Of a stretch of 64,000 bases of DNA, positions 34,175-42,630 are shown in pieces (position 1 is the stretch's first letter; each line of letters starts with the position of its first letter). The notes under the pieces were generated by a model. The model was given only the letters and a program-made list of their open reading frames with translations. It was not told where the DNA came from and ran no database searches. The stretch comes from Pontibacter aquaedesilientis (lineage in GTDB: Bacteria > Bacteroidota > Bacteroidia > Cytophagales > Hymenobacteraceae): contig NZ_JACXAJ010000002.1 in the NCBI RefSeq assembly GCF_014773225.1, positions 496,001-560,000 of the forward strand, in the 5' to 3' direction. The translations under genes were made by a program, and so were the position numbers.

Positions 34175-34771
34175 ATGTTACCAGGAAACGAAAAATTCAG
34201 GAAGATAGAACGCAGCATGACAGCGGCTGAGGCCAACGTGCGGGCCCTCGTTTTCATGCTGCCCATCGTACTCATTTACGTGACTACTTATGCGTTTATC
34301 TGGTCCGAGCAGTTTTCAGCGGAAAATCTCAGGGAGCTGATACAAACCCACCGCACCCTGCTAATGTTTTCGCCGCTTGTCATGATGGGGGTGTTTGTGC
34401 TGGGGGCTGTGGTGCATGAGTTGCTGCATGGGCTCACCTGGGCTGCTTTTTGCGAAAACGGACTCAAGTCGATACAATACGGGGTTTACTGGAAAGTGCT
34501 GACACCTTATTGCCATTGCAAAGAGGTACTGCCACTCAAGCACTATGCGATAGGCGGGATGATGCCGGGCCTGGTGATGGGCTTTCTTCCGGCGCTGGCA
34601 GGTATAGCGACCGGGCATTTTCTGCTTTTCCTGTTCGGTTTGTTCTTCTCGATGGCTGCTGCCGGCGATTTGCTCATCCTCTGGATGCTCCGCCACCAAC
34701 ACAGCACCGACCTCATACAGGATCATCCGGACAAGATCGGTTACTTTGTGCTTATACCCGTTGCACCCTAG
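34175..34771 (+). CDS. DUF3267 putative zincin membrane peptidase
   Basis: A 198-residue inner-membrane protein with four hydrophobic segments (about 25-45, 65-80, 120-140, 145-165). VVHELLHGLTWAAF (about 75-88) holds an HExxH zinc motif directly within a membrane segment, and YCHCKEVLPLKHYAIGGMMP (about 110-129) is the second conserved region, as in DUF3267 proteins. It may be an intramembrane metalloprotease, but the substrate is unknown. It is followed 65 bases downstream by a dipeptidase gene on the same strand. Confidence 0.83.
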   Translation: MLPGNEKFRKIERSMTAAEANVRALVFMLPIVLIYVTTYAFIWSEQFSAENLRELIQTHRTLLMFSPLVMMGVFVLGAVVHELLHGLTWAAFCENGLKSIQYGVYWKVLTPYCHCKEVLPLKHYAIGGMMPGLVMGFLPALAGIATGHFLLFLFGLFFSMAAAGDLLILWMLRHQHSTDLIQDHPDKIGYFVLIPVAP

Positions 34772-34836
34772 CGGCAGCGCTTTGGTCAGGTAGGTATTGT
34801 GGCCGCAAATGGCTATATTTATTTAAAATCTATTCT

Positions 34837-36030
34837 ATGAACTACAAAAAGGTATACGGCAGCCTGCTCGCGACGGCTCTTGCCATCGGTAGTTTGCCGG
34901 CAGTGGCGCAGGATTACAAGGAGCTGCACCAGAAAGCCATCGTGGTAGACACACACAACGATGTGCTCATCTCGGTATTGGAGGGCTTGCGGCTAGAAGA
35001 TGATTTGCGTGGCAAAACGCACTCCGACCTGGCCCGTTTCAAAGAAGGTGGCGTGGATGTGCAGATTTTTTCGGTGTGGAGCGACGAGACCTATGGCAAA
35101 GGCAAAGGCTTTAAATTTGCCAATCTGCAGATTGACTCGCTTTACGCCATCGTGGAGCGCAACCCGGACAAGATGATGATCGCCAAAACGCCAGCCGACA
35201 TTATGAAGGCGGTGCAGCAAAATAAACTGGCCACCATGATCGGGCTTGAAGGCGGTCACATGATCGAGGATAACCTGAACTACCTGGAGGAACTGCACCA
35301 GCGCGGTACCAGCTACATGACGCTTACCTGGAACAACTCTACTTCCTGGGCCAGTTCTGCCATGGATGAGTCAGGTGGTAAAATGCGGAAGTCGAAACGG
35401 GGACTGAACAAGTTTGGCAAGCAGGTGGTGCGCAAAATGAATGAACTGGGTATGATGGTGGACCTGAGCCACGTAGGAGAGCGCACTTTCTGGGATGCCA
35501 TGGCCACCACCACCAAACCGGTGATAGTCTCGCACAGCTGCGTACATCATTTTAACCCGCACTTCCGCAACCTGAAGGACGATCAGATCAAGGCCATCGC
35601 CAAGAACGGTGGCGTGATTCATCTGAACTTCTTCTCAGGTTTCCTGGATCCGGGTTATGACAAGCGGATGAACGCCTTTCGGGAAAAACACAAGACTGAA
35701 GTAGACGCATTGCGCAAAGCAGGCAACAACTCAATCCAGATTTACGACTGGGCTATGGAAAATTATCCGGAAGAGGCATCTGAGTTGCGTCCACCACTCT
35801 CATTGCTGCTCGACCACCTGGACCATATCGTGAAATTAGTAGGAGCGGATTATGTTGGCTTAGGGTCAGATTTTGACGGCATCACCTCCACCCCGCAGCA
35901 ACTCGACAGCGTAGCCGATATGCCCTTGATTACCAAAGAGCTGCTCGCACGTGGGTATAGCGAAGAAGATGTGAAGAAGATTTTGGGTGAGAATTTTATG
36001 CGCGTGTTCCGTGCCAATGTAGGATCGTAG
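34837..36030 (+). CDS. Membrane dipeptidase (peptidase M19, renal dipeptidase family)
   Basis: A 397-residue exported zinc dipeptidase. An open frame runs back to 34450 but that part is the other frame of the DUF3267 gene; ATG 34837 gives a signal peptide (MNYKKVYGSLLATALAIGSL, cleavage near PAVAQ). The metal ligands are visible: VVDTHND (His40, Asp42), GLEGGHM (Glu138), DLSHVGE (His212) and VSHSCVHHF (His233). GLGSDFDGI (about 345-353) has the conserved Asp. It hydrolyses dipeptides in the periplasm, with possible action on D-amino-acid-containing peptides. A hairpin terminator follows. Confidence 0.93.
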   Translation: MNYKKVYGSLLATALAIGSLPAVAQDYKELHQKAIVVDTHNDVLISVLEGLRLEDDLRGKTHSDLARFKEGGVDVQIFSVWSDETYGKGKGFKFANLQIDSLYAIVERNPDKMMIAKTPADIMKAVQQNKLATMIGLEGGHMIEDNLNYLEELHQRGTSYMTLTWNNSTSWASSAMDESGGKMRKSKRGLNKFGKQVVRKMNELGMMVDLSHVGERTFWDAMATTTKPVIVSHSCVHHFNPHFRNLKDDQIKAIAKNGGVIHLNFFSGFLDPGYDKRMNAFREKHKTEVDALRKAGNNSIQIYDWAMENYPEEASELRPPLSLLLDHLDHIVKLVGADYVGLGSDFDGITSTPQQLDSVADMPLITKELLARGYSEEDVKKILGENFMRVFRANVGS

Positions 36031-36049
36031 GAAGGTATAGGTATGAATG

Positions 36050-36089
36050 AAAAAAGGTCAGGCTCCAACGTGGGCTCTGACCTTTTTTT
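36050..36089 (+). terminator. Bidirectional terminator
   Basis: AAAAAAGGTCAG and CTGACCTTTTTT arms with an inner imperfect pairing, 20 bases after the dipeptidase stop. It can also end the convergent sugar dehydrogenase gene. Confidence 0.85.
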
Positions 36090-36130
36090 GTTTAAGTAGG
36101 GGTGGGACAATCATACTGTGAAAGCAATCA

Positions 36131-37606
36131 TTACTCCACAGGCACCACCCTGTAAATTATACCGGGATTCTCCACCGCTACATAGATATACCCATCCGGT
36201 GCCATGCGCACGTCGCGCACACGACCAATGTTTTTGAGGAGCTTCTCTTCGCTCACGATCTTGTTGCCATCCATTTTGAGTTTGCTCAGGAACTGGAAGC
36301 GGAGGGAACCCACCAACAGGTCGCCTTCCCAGGCTTTGTAGCGGTTGCCCGTCACGAAGGCCATGCCGGATGGGGCGATGGAAGGCACCCAGTACCAAAG
36401 CGGTTGCTCCATCCCTTCTTTCTTGGTCAGCTCCGTGAGCACGGTGCCATTGTAGTTAATGCCGTAGGAGATAACCGGCCAACCGTAGTTTTTACCCTTC
36501 TCGGCAATGTTCACTTCGTCACCGCCTCGTGGGCCGTGTTCGTTGGTCCAGATAGCGCCGGTTTTTGGGTGTATGGTCATACCTTGGATGTTGCGGTTAC
36601 CGATGGTATAGATTGTGGCTACTGCGCCCTTCTCATTGGCAAACGGGTTGTCGGCAGGTATAGCGCCGTCGTCTTGGATGCGGTGTACCTTGCCTGGCGC
36701 GCGTTCTATGGTTTGGGCATTCTCGTGGTGCTGGCCACGGTCGCCTACCGATATGTACAGCATGCCGTCACGGCCAAACTCTAGGCGAGACCCGTAATGG
36801 TGGCGGGTTCTGGCCCAGGGTTGGGCTTCAAAGATCACTTTCTTATCTGTTAGTTTGTTGCCTTCCAGCCTGGCACGCATAACGGCCGTAGTCGAGAGTG
36901 TCTGGTTATCCTCCTGCTTGAAAGCAGAGTAAGAGAGGTAAATGGTGTTGTTTTTGGCAAAGTCCGGGTGCAGCTCCACGTCCAGCAGTCCGCCCTGGCC
37001 TTGAGCCAGTACTTCCGGTGTACCGGCAATCTTCTGCAATTGCTTCGTGTCCTTGGGTAGACGATAGAAAGAGCCGTTTCGGTCGGTGATCAGCATGTCG
37101 CCGTTGGGCAGGAAAGCCATTCCCCAAGGCACCTGCAGGCCGGTTGCCACCGTGTCGAGGCGGTAACGGAGGGTTTCGGAGGTATAGACTTCGGTACGCT
37201 TTGACTCTTCACTGAAATCGTACTGCTTCACATTCTGTATACCTTCCTGTATGTAGGCAACCAGGCCCGTGATCTCGTCATCGGTGAAGGTCTGGTCAAA
37301 GCCTGGCATACCTTCGTCGGAGTAACCGTGCTTGATGGCGGCAAAAAGGTTTTCGGCGGAGTTGCCGTGTTTCCATTTGCGGTCGGTGAAGGCTTCCATC
37401 TGCTCGCCGTGGCAGCCAGAACAATAGCTGGCGTAATTGGTGCGGGCTTTTGCTAGCTGTGCGTCTGTTAAAGCTGTTTCCTTGACAGAAACTTCGGCTA
37501 CGGTATTGGCATCGGTCGTGCTGGTGCTGGAACTGGAGCCTGTGCAGCTTTCGAAGCTGATCAGGGCTAATCCCAACAGTGAAAGTAAGTATGAGGTATT
37601 TCGCAT
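36131..37606 (-). CDS. Cytochrome c - PQQ-dependent sugar dehydrogenase fusion lipoprotein
   Basis: A 491-residue lipoprotein from ATG 37606 (the frame extends to 37702, but only this start gives a lipobox: ALISFESC with Cys21). Residues about 45-135 are a class I cytochrome c with heme motif CSGCH (Cys62, Cys65, His66) and a distal Met region (DEGMPGFDQT). Residues about 150-491 are a six-bladed glucose/sorbosone dehydrogenase: VPWGMAFLPNGDMLITDRNG, SRLEFGRDGMLYISVGDRGQ, ITIGNRNIQGM-type and TNEHGPRGGDEVNI. It would oxidise a sugar with PQQ as cofactor and pass electrons directly to its own heme in the periplasm. Heme is at the N-terminus. Confidence 0.9.
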   Translation of the reverse strand: MRNTSYLLSLLGLALISFESCTGSSSSTSTTDANTVAEVSVKETALTDAQLAKARTNYASYCSGCHGEQMEAFTDRKWKHGNSAENLFAAIKHGYSDEGMPGFDQTFTDDEITGLVAYIQEGIQNVKQYDFSEESKRTEVYTSETLRYRLDTVATGLQVPWGMAFLPNGDMLITDRNGSFYRLPKDTKQLQKIAGTPEVLAQGQGGLLDVELHPDFAKNNTIYLSYSAFKQEDNQTLSTTAVMRARLEGNKLTDKKVIFEAQPWARTRHHYGSRLEFGRDGMLYISVGDRGQHHENAQTIERAPGKVHRIQDDGAIPADNPFANEKGAVATIYTIGNRNIQGMTIHPKTGAIWTNEHGPRGGDEVNIAEKGKNYGWPVISYGINYNGTVLTELTKKEGMEQPLWYWVPSIAPSGMAFVTGNRYKAWEGDLLVGSLRFQFLSKLKMDGNKIVSEEKLLKNIGRVRDVRMAPDGYIYVAVENPGIIYRVVPVE

Positions 37607-37866
37607 GGTTGTATGTTTCAGTCGCTGGACTGTACGTGAATAGTAAGCTTGTGTATACAAATATAGGCTTCTATGCCGGTTTCGCCTTACAGGAATATCC
37701 AATTATGTAATTAAACAGGTATAGTGTGCTGACTTACCTTGTTTAATGCTTTATCAGTGGCGCATCTGCTTTGGACAACTTCCGCCTTTTTGCTTAACTT
37801 TCAAGCTATAAAGGGCCAGCATACAAGATACTGGGCAAACCGACAACACGAAAAGATAAAGACTTG

Positions 37867-38652
37867 ATGAAAATAAAACTGTATCAGATAGATGCCTTCA
37901 CGGAACAGGTATTTGGTGGCAACCCTGCCGCTGTTTGTATACTGGACGAGTGGCTAAGTGATACACTGATGCAGCAGATCGCAGGTGAAAATAACCTGGC
38001 AGAAACAGCATTTGTGGTAAAGTCAGCTGAGAATTTTGAGATCAGGTGGTTTACGCCGACCGTTGAGGTTGATTTATGTGGACATGCTACGCTGGCTGCT
38101 GCGCATGTACTTTTCCACTACTATAATTATCCCACAAATCTTATCAATTTCTACTCGACCCGTAGTGGCTTGCTGAGGGTTACAAAAGGGAGCGATGGCC
38201 TCACGTTAGACTTCCCGACGGATACTTTTGAAGAAGTTGATACGCCAGAAGTGCTTGTGAGGGCATTCGGAAAGAGACCTGAAAAGGCTTTCAAAGGAAA
38301 AACTGATTATCTGTTACTTTACACGGCTCAACAAGACATTGAGGCGATGCAACCTGATTTGGGGCTGGTGGCAACCGTTGGTGGAAGAGGCGTGATCGTA
38401 TCCGCTCCAGGTATAGAAGTCGATTTCGTATCCCGTTTTTTTGCCCCACAGGCAGGTATAGACGAAGATCCTGTAACCGGATCGGCTCATACAACGCTAA
38501 CGCCTGTGTGGAGCGAAAAGCTAGGCAAGAAAGTTCTTAGCGCGCAACAGTTATCTAAGAGGCGCGGCAGTTTGAAATGCGAATTTCTTGGTGATAGAGT
38601 TAAAATAACCGGAAAAGCAGTAACTTACTTAGTAGGGGAAATAGAAATTTAG
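37867..38652 (+). CDS. PhzF-family isomerase/epimerase-like protein
   Basis: A 261-residue cytoplasmic protein of the PhzF/DapF-like fold, two similar halves around a central cleft. The ATG at 37867 is preferred to the adjacent TTG at 37864. IDAFTEQVFGGNPAAVC (about 8-24) and NLAETAFV with the catalytic Glu46 are diagnostic. IRWFTPTVEVDLCGHATLAA (about 58-77) follows, and DEDPVTGSAHTTLTPVW (about 199-215) has the conserved GSA(H) loop. Family members isomerise small acids, such as phenazine precursors, but most are of unknown substrate. No phenazine genes are near. A terminator follows. Confidence 0.93.
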   Translation: MKIKLYQIDAFTEQVFGGNPAAVCILDEWLSDTLMQQIAGENNLAETAFVVKSAENFEIRWFTPTVEVDLCGHATLAAAHVLFHYYNYPTNLINFYSTRSGLLRVTKGSDGLTLDFPTDTFEEVDTPEVLVRAFGKRPEKAFKGKTDYLLLYTAQQDIEAMQPDLGLVATVGGRGVIVSAPGIEVDFVSRFFAPQAGIDEDPVTGSAHTTLTPVWSEKLGKKVLSAQQLSKRRGSLKCEFLGDRVKITGKAVTYLVGEIEI

Positions 38653-38660
38653 CAATTAGA

Positions 38661-38692
38661 AAAGCCACCTTCATCAGGTGGCTTTCACTTTT
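38661..38692. terminator. Bidirectional terminator between the PhzF and M14 genes
   Basis: AAAGCCACCT and AGGTGGCTTT arms (10 bp, perfect) around TCATC. It lies between two convergent genes. Confidence 0.85.
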
Positions 38693-38708
38693 TGAGGTAG
38701 TTCAGTTA

Positions 38709-40460
38709 CTACAACGGCAATTTCATATCCTGCATCAGTCTCCCTACCGGGTACATTTGGTGGGTTGGCTCATAGTGCGGAGAGTTTCTGTAAACGAAGT
38801 CCAGCTGGGCGCGGGCGTTCTTGGCGAATTCCGGGTCCTGCTTCTTACGCTCTTCCAGGCGCTTCCTCAAATCCGGGTTTTGCTTCAGAATATCAGCAGC
38901 CAGGTCTTCAAAAACATAACTGGAGAAGTACTCTTTCTGCATAAGGATGCTGTCGAAGAAATTCCAGTTGAAGTAGGAGTCCACGGCCTGCGGCTCCAAA
39001 GCCTCTACCAAAAAGCGGTTTGCTTCCTGGTTCAGGTATACCACGTAGTCGCCTTTCCGGAATTGGCGTGGTAGGGTGCGCGTCTCCACTTGGGTGCTGT
39101 AGTGCAGATAATGGCCCTCATAAGGACGCTGCCCTGTTTTATAGTCGGTGATGTAGTACGTGTCGAGCGTGAGGGTAGTGTCGCGGGTAAGTTGGCGCAT
39201 TTCCACTTTGTTCAGCTTGAGGCGGTCAATTACTTCGCGCCAGGCCTGTGGGATGATATAGGCCACTGGCTTCTCCACTGTTAATGCAGGGGCAAAGGTA
39301 TTGTAGTAATTGATGATTTTGGAATAAGGCGCTTTGCGGTCGTAGTAAAGTCGCTCGAGTCCGCTTACCTCACTGGGTTTGTATTTGGCAGCATAGCCCA
39401 AGAAAGGAATTTGATCGACTTTAGTTGTATCCAGCTTCCAGTCCAGCGCAAAGGTTTTCTGCGTCAGTGTTTGCTGCTTGGCATTAGCTCGCAGCTCTCC
39501 TATCTCTTTGGCATCGCGGCTCACGGTGTTGATCATGTGCTCCATCAGCTTGTAGGTGGACTTTACCCGCTGGTCGAAAGGCTTGAGCATATGTGTTTCG
39601 GGTACAAAGCCGATGGTGTTGTAGAGGGTCGTGTACCCGGTGGCATAGCGGGGCGATTCCATGAAACCTACTATACCTTTGTCCGGCGTCTCGTCAATAG
39701 TATTCATGTAGGGCACCATCGGGAACTTGTCCTTTTTCATGCCTTCATAAAGCGATGGCAGCATTTTGCCCTGCAGGTAACCAGCCAGTGTTGGGTTGAG
39801 TTTGTTGTGCTGCGTGGCGATGAGCGTCATCACGTGCTGGTAGTCGGCCCCGTTGGAGGTATGGTTGTCCATGAACACATCCGGATCCCAGTCGCGGAAG
39901 ATCTGGTGAAAGGTTTGTGCGTTTCTGGAATCGGTTTTGAGGTAATCACGGTTCAGGTCGAGGTTGCGGGCATTGCCCCGAAAGCCGTAGCTTTCCGGCC
40001 CGTTTTGGTTGGTGCGGGTATGGCTGTTGCGATTCAGTGTCCCGCCGATGTTATAGACAGGTATAATGACCAGCACCACATTGTCGAGCTGCCTGCGCTT
40101 TTTCCTGTCCTGCAGGTAATCGCGGGCCAGCAGCATGGTGGCGTCTATACCTTCGGGCTCACCCGGGTGAATACCGTTCTGGATCAGGAGTACGCGCTTG
40201 TTCTTTTGCCTGATCGAAGCCGGGTCGAAATCTTTGTCGGTGGAGATGATGACCAGGTGCAACGGATGACCGGAATCCGTGCTGCCGTAGGGCACCATTT
40301 TCACTTCGTCGTAGGCGGCGTCCAGTTTGCTATACCAGTCGATGGCCTCGTCGTAGGTGGCGGTTTGGTTGCCGTTTCCTTTTTCGTAAGGGGTCTTGAG
40401 GTCTGTTTTATCAGGTGTTCCGGTAGCCAGCAGCGCGGCCAGGAGTAGGGTGGTTAACAT
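38709..40460 (-). CDS. M14-family zinc carboxypeptidase
   Basis: A 583-residue exported peptidase; a short signal peptide is present (MLTTLLLAALLATGTP). The M14 domain covers about 30-350: the zinc ligands His98 and Glu101 lie in QNGIHPGEPEG, substrate-binding residues in NRNSHTRTNQNGPESYG and FRGNARNLDLNRDYLK, the third ligand in MDNHTSNGADYQH, and the catalytic Glu in VPETHMLKPF. The remaining about 230 residues form a C-terminal region common to Bacteroidota relatives. It probably trims peptides in the periplasm or outside. It is alone in its unit. Confidence 0.92.
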   Translation of the reverse strand: MLTTLLLAALLATGTPDKTDLKTPYEKGNGNQTATYDEAIDWYSKLDAAYDEVKMVPYGSTDSGHPLHLVIISTDKDFDPASIRQKNKRVLLIQNGIHPGEPEGIDATMLLARDYLQDRKKRRQLDNVVLVIIPVYNIGGTLNRNSHTRTNQNGPESYGFRGNARNLDLNRDYLKTDSRNAQTFHQIFRDWDPDVFMDNHTSNGADYQHVMTLIATQHNKLNPTLAGYLQGKMLPSLYEGMKKDKFPMVPYMNTIDETPDKGIVGFMESPRYATGYTTLYNTIGFVPETHMLKPFDQRVKSTYKLMEHMINTVSRDAKEIGELRANAKQQTLTQKTFALDWKLDTTKVDQIPFLGYAAKYKPSEVSGLERLYYDRKAPYSKIINYYNTFAPALTVEKPVAYIIPQAWREVIDRLKLNKVEMRQLTRDTTLTLDTYYITDYKTGQRPYEGHYLHYSTQVETRTLPRQFRKGDYVVYLNQEANRFLVEALEPQAVDSYFNWNFFDSILMQKEYFSSYVFEDLAADILKQNPDLRKRLEERKKQDPEFAKNARAQLDFVYRNSPHYEPTHQMYPVGRLMQDMKLPL

Positions 40461-40521
40461 GAATGTGTCTACAATTGGTGTTGTAAGGCAATGTTAGCCA
40501 TTTCCGGACAAAAATCCTGCG

Positions 40522-40968
40522 CTATACCTGAAACGTCGCCCTGTTTTTGTTGGTCGGGAAGAAAAACTTATCGAGGCTGTACTTGCCGGGGCCGATGAAG
40601 AAGAGAGAGAAAAACAGAATAGCAGCCTCCAGCGCATGGGAGTAACCGCCGAAGCCATCCCCGGCGCTCATATGGCGCAGGGCCGCAACCAGCATGGTAA
40701 CAAACAGCAAAATCAGGACGGGACGGAATAGCAGGCCAAGAGCAAGCAGCAGGCCACCTGCCGTTTCGGCAAAAGCAGCCATAAAACCCCAGAACTCCGG
40801 CGCAAACCCGATTCCCAGCAATTGCATGTTGGCTCCTATCTTAGCCCAAAGCTCCGGACCGCCCATCATCTTGGGCCAGCCATGCAGGATAAACATAATA
40901 CCAATGCCGATGCGGAGCAGCAGCAGTCCTGTGTTTCGATAGTGATAGCGGGTTCGGAATATTGCCAT
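40522..40968 (-). CDS. DoxX-family membrane protein
   Basis: A 148-residue inner-membrane protein with four hydrophobic helices (about 13-30, 54-75, 78-98, 110-130). GLLLLRIGIGIMFILHGWPK (about 14-33) and AAFAETAGGLLLALGLLFRP (about 64-83) match the DoxX consensus. DoxX proteins have been linked to thiosulfate oxidation, sulfur stress and membrane redox complexes, but most, including this one, have no proven role. No sulfur-metabolism genes are adjacent. The C-terminal tail is basic and short. Confidence 0.9.
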   Translation of the reverse strand: MAIFRTRYHYRNTGLLLLRIGIGIMFILHGWPKMMGGPELWAKIGANMQLLGIGFAPEFWGFMAAFAETAGGLLLALGLLFRPVLILLFVTMLVAALRHMSAGDGFGGYSHALEAAILFFSLFFIGPGKYSLDKFFFPTNKNRATFQV

Positions 40969-41008
40969 GAGAGCAATAATACGTATTTCTATATTATATT
41001 ACAAAAAT

Positions 41009-41623
41009 CTAATATACTAGTATGCCTTTTACCAGTGTGTTAGCCAGAATATCCTCGGGCTTCAGGTTGTTGCGTTGTATTTTGTTGAGTTGGTCTTTGT
41101 CGAGAACGAAGGAGAAACCGGCGGCCTTGCTAACAGCCACAAAACCTGCCTCGCCCTGGGCGGTATAGTCGATGGGGTAATGCTGCTGCACCTCGCTAAA
41201 CTTGGAGCCAATGCCTATGCCTTGGGCGGTCTTGTAATCATCGTCGCGGATGCTCAGGCGCCATACCTGGCAGGTTGGTTCACATTGTTGCTCTATTACC
41301 AATCCGCTAGGGCTGATGTCACTACTTAGTACGTGAGCGGTATAGTTTTGCCCTTCCAGGCGCAGGGTCGTGTCTTTTAACTGTAAACCCGGAAGTTTAA
41401 GCTGGCGCATTTCATCGATGGGCATGCCAATCCGTATACTGCCTACACGCCCTTTGGCAATGAGGAACTCGGCTGGGTTCGGAACAGGTATAGCATCTTC
41501 TGAGGTGACTTCTGTGGCAATGGCTTCTTCTGAGGTAATGCCGGACGCTGCATCGTCGCGGTCGGCAAGGCAAGCTGCCATGCCCACTCCCAGCAGGATG
41601 GCATATAGTAGGTTCTTAAGCAT
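41009..41623 (-). CDS. Lipoprotein of unknown function
   Basis: A 204-residue protein. The N-terminus MLKNLLYAILLGVGMAACLA carries a lipobox (GMAAC, Cys18), so it is probably lipid-anchored in the periplasm. A Glu/Ala/Ser-rich linker with a repeated TSEEAIATE / TSEDAIPVP segment follows (about 30-47). The C-terminal domain has VGSIRIGMPIDEMRQLKLPG (about 59-78) and GIGIGSKFSEVQQHYPIDY (about 135-153), two copies of a GxxxG...M/F-x-E/D pattern, suggesting an internal duplication of a small beta-alpha unit. No named family was recognised. Confidence 0.75.
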   Translation of the reverse strand: MLKNLLYAILLGVGMAACLADRDDAASGITSEEAIATEVTSEDAIPVPNPAEFLIAKGRVGSIRIGMPIDEMRQLKLPGLQLKDTTLRLEGQNYTAHVLSSDISPSGLVIEQQCEPTCQVWRLSIRDDDYKTAQGIGIGSKFSEVQQHYPIDYTAQGEAGFVAVSKAAGFSFVLDKDQLNKIQRNNLKPEDILANTLVKGILVY

Positions 41624-41744
41624 AAGGTGGTATTAAGGAATCATGATATTCTTTATTAACCTTTTCGTGGCGGCAGGGGTTGTCGTATATTAGCACGGAA
41701 ACGCAATTCGTTTAATTTGTTATACATCAACTAAGAATAATAAA

Positions 41745-42518
41745 ATGGCTAAACCGCTAATCCTGGTTTCTAATGACGACGGTATCACGGCACCGGGCAT
41801 CCGGACGCTGGTAAAAGTGGCAAAATCGATAGGGGAGGTGATCGTAGTGGCGCCCGACGGACCACAGTCAGGTATGGGGCATGCCATTACCATTGGCAAC
41901 ACACTCCGACTGGACAAGTCCATAGCGTTCGATGATTTGGGTATAGAGGCCTATGAATGCTCCGGCACACCGGCCGACTGCGTGAAACTGGCCAAGCACC
42001 ATGTGCTGAAAGAACGCCGCCCCGATCTGGTGGTGAGCGGCATTAACCACGGTTCCAATTCCAGCATCAGTGTGTTGTATTCGGGCACCATGTCGGCTGC
42101 CATCGAGGCGGCTATCGAGGGACTTCCGGCCATTGGCTTCTCACTCTGCGACTACGGGCACGAGGCGGACTTTTCGCATACCGAGGAATTTGTGGAAGTG
42201 ATCATCCGGCAGGCTTTACAGCACGGCATACCCGAGAACACGGCCCTGAATGTGAACCTGCCCAAAAAGAGCAGTGAGCCGATCAAAGGCATAAAAGTGT
42301 GCCGGCAGGCGCATGCCAAGTGGCAGGAGGAGTTTGACGAGCGCCTCGACCCACGCAACCGCCGCTACTTCTGGATGACGGGCAGCTTCGTGAACTTCGA
42401 CAAAGGCGAGGACACAGACGAGTGTGCGCTTTTGAACAATTACGTGTCGGTAGTGCCCTGCCAGTATGATATGACCGCTTACCATGCCATGGCCCGGCTC
42501 AATGAATGGGATATTTAA
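41745..42518 (+). CDS. surE: 5'/3'-nucleotidase SurE
   Basis: A 257-residue cytoplasmic nucleotidase that removes phosphate from nucleoside monophosphates and is tied to stationary-phase survival in other bacteria. ILVSNDDGITAPGIRTL (about 6-22) contains the metal-binding Asp11-Asp12. VVAPDGPQSGMGHAIT (about 34-49) holds the conserved Ser/Asn region. ECSGTPADCVKLAKHHVL and VVSGINHGSNSSISVLYSGT (about 96-115) complete the active site. It starts with ATG after an AT-rich gap, and ends at an exceptionally long perfect hairpin. Confidence 0.96.
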   Translation: MAKPLILVSNDDGITAPGIRTLVKVAKSIGEVIVVAPDGPQSGMGHAITIGNTLRLDKSIAFDDLGIEAYECSGTPADCVKLAKHHVLKERRPDLVVSGINHGSNSSISVLYSGTMSAAIEAAIEGLPAIGFSLCDYGHEADFSHTEEFVEVIIRQALQHGIPENTALNVNLPKKSSEPIKGIKVCRQAHAKWQEEFDERLDPRNRRYFWMTGSFVNFDKGEDTDECALLNNYVSVVPCQYDMTAYHAMARLNEWDI

Positions 42519-42535
42519 GGTATAGCAGCAAGTAA

Positions 42536-42592
42536 GTACAAAGACAAAGCGCAGCTCCTTAACAGATTCGGAGCTGCGCTTTGTCTTTGTAC
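42536..42592. terminator. Long perfect-stem hairpin between surE and the TonB gene
   Basis: The arms 42536-42558 and 42570-42592 are exactly complementary over 23 bases around an 11-base loop. The outer part (GTACAAAGACAAAG) gives A-rich/U-rich sides. It lies between convergent genes and probably ends both transcripts. Confidence 0.85.
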
Positions 42593-42630
42593 CTTGTCAG
42601 GTCAGTCAAACCCTATCAGGTATCGGGTGG

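Noticed and set aside
34450-34836. N-terminal extension of the dipeptidase frame
   Set aside because: It is another frame of the DUF3267 gene. The ATG at 34837 gives a proper signal peptide and family start.
39411-40448. A 345-codon plus-strand open frame opposite the M14 peptidase gene
   Set aside because: The minus-strand M14 protein has all metal ligands. The plus-strand frame shows no family features.
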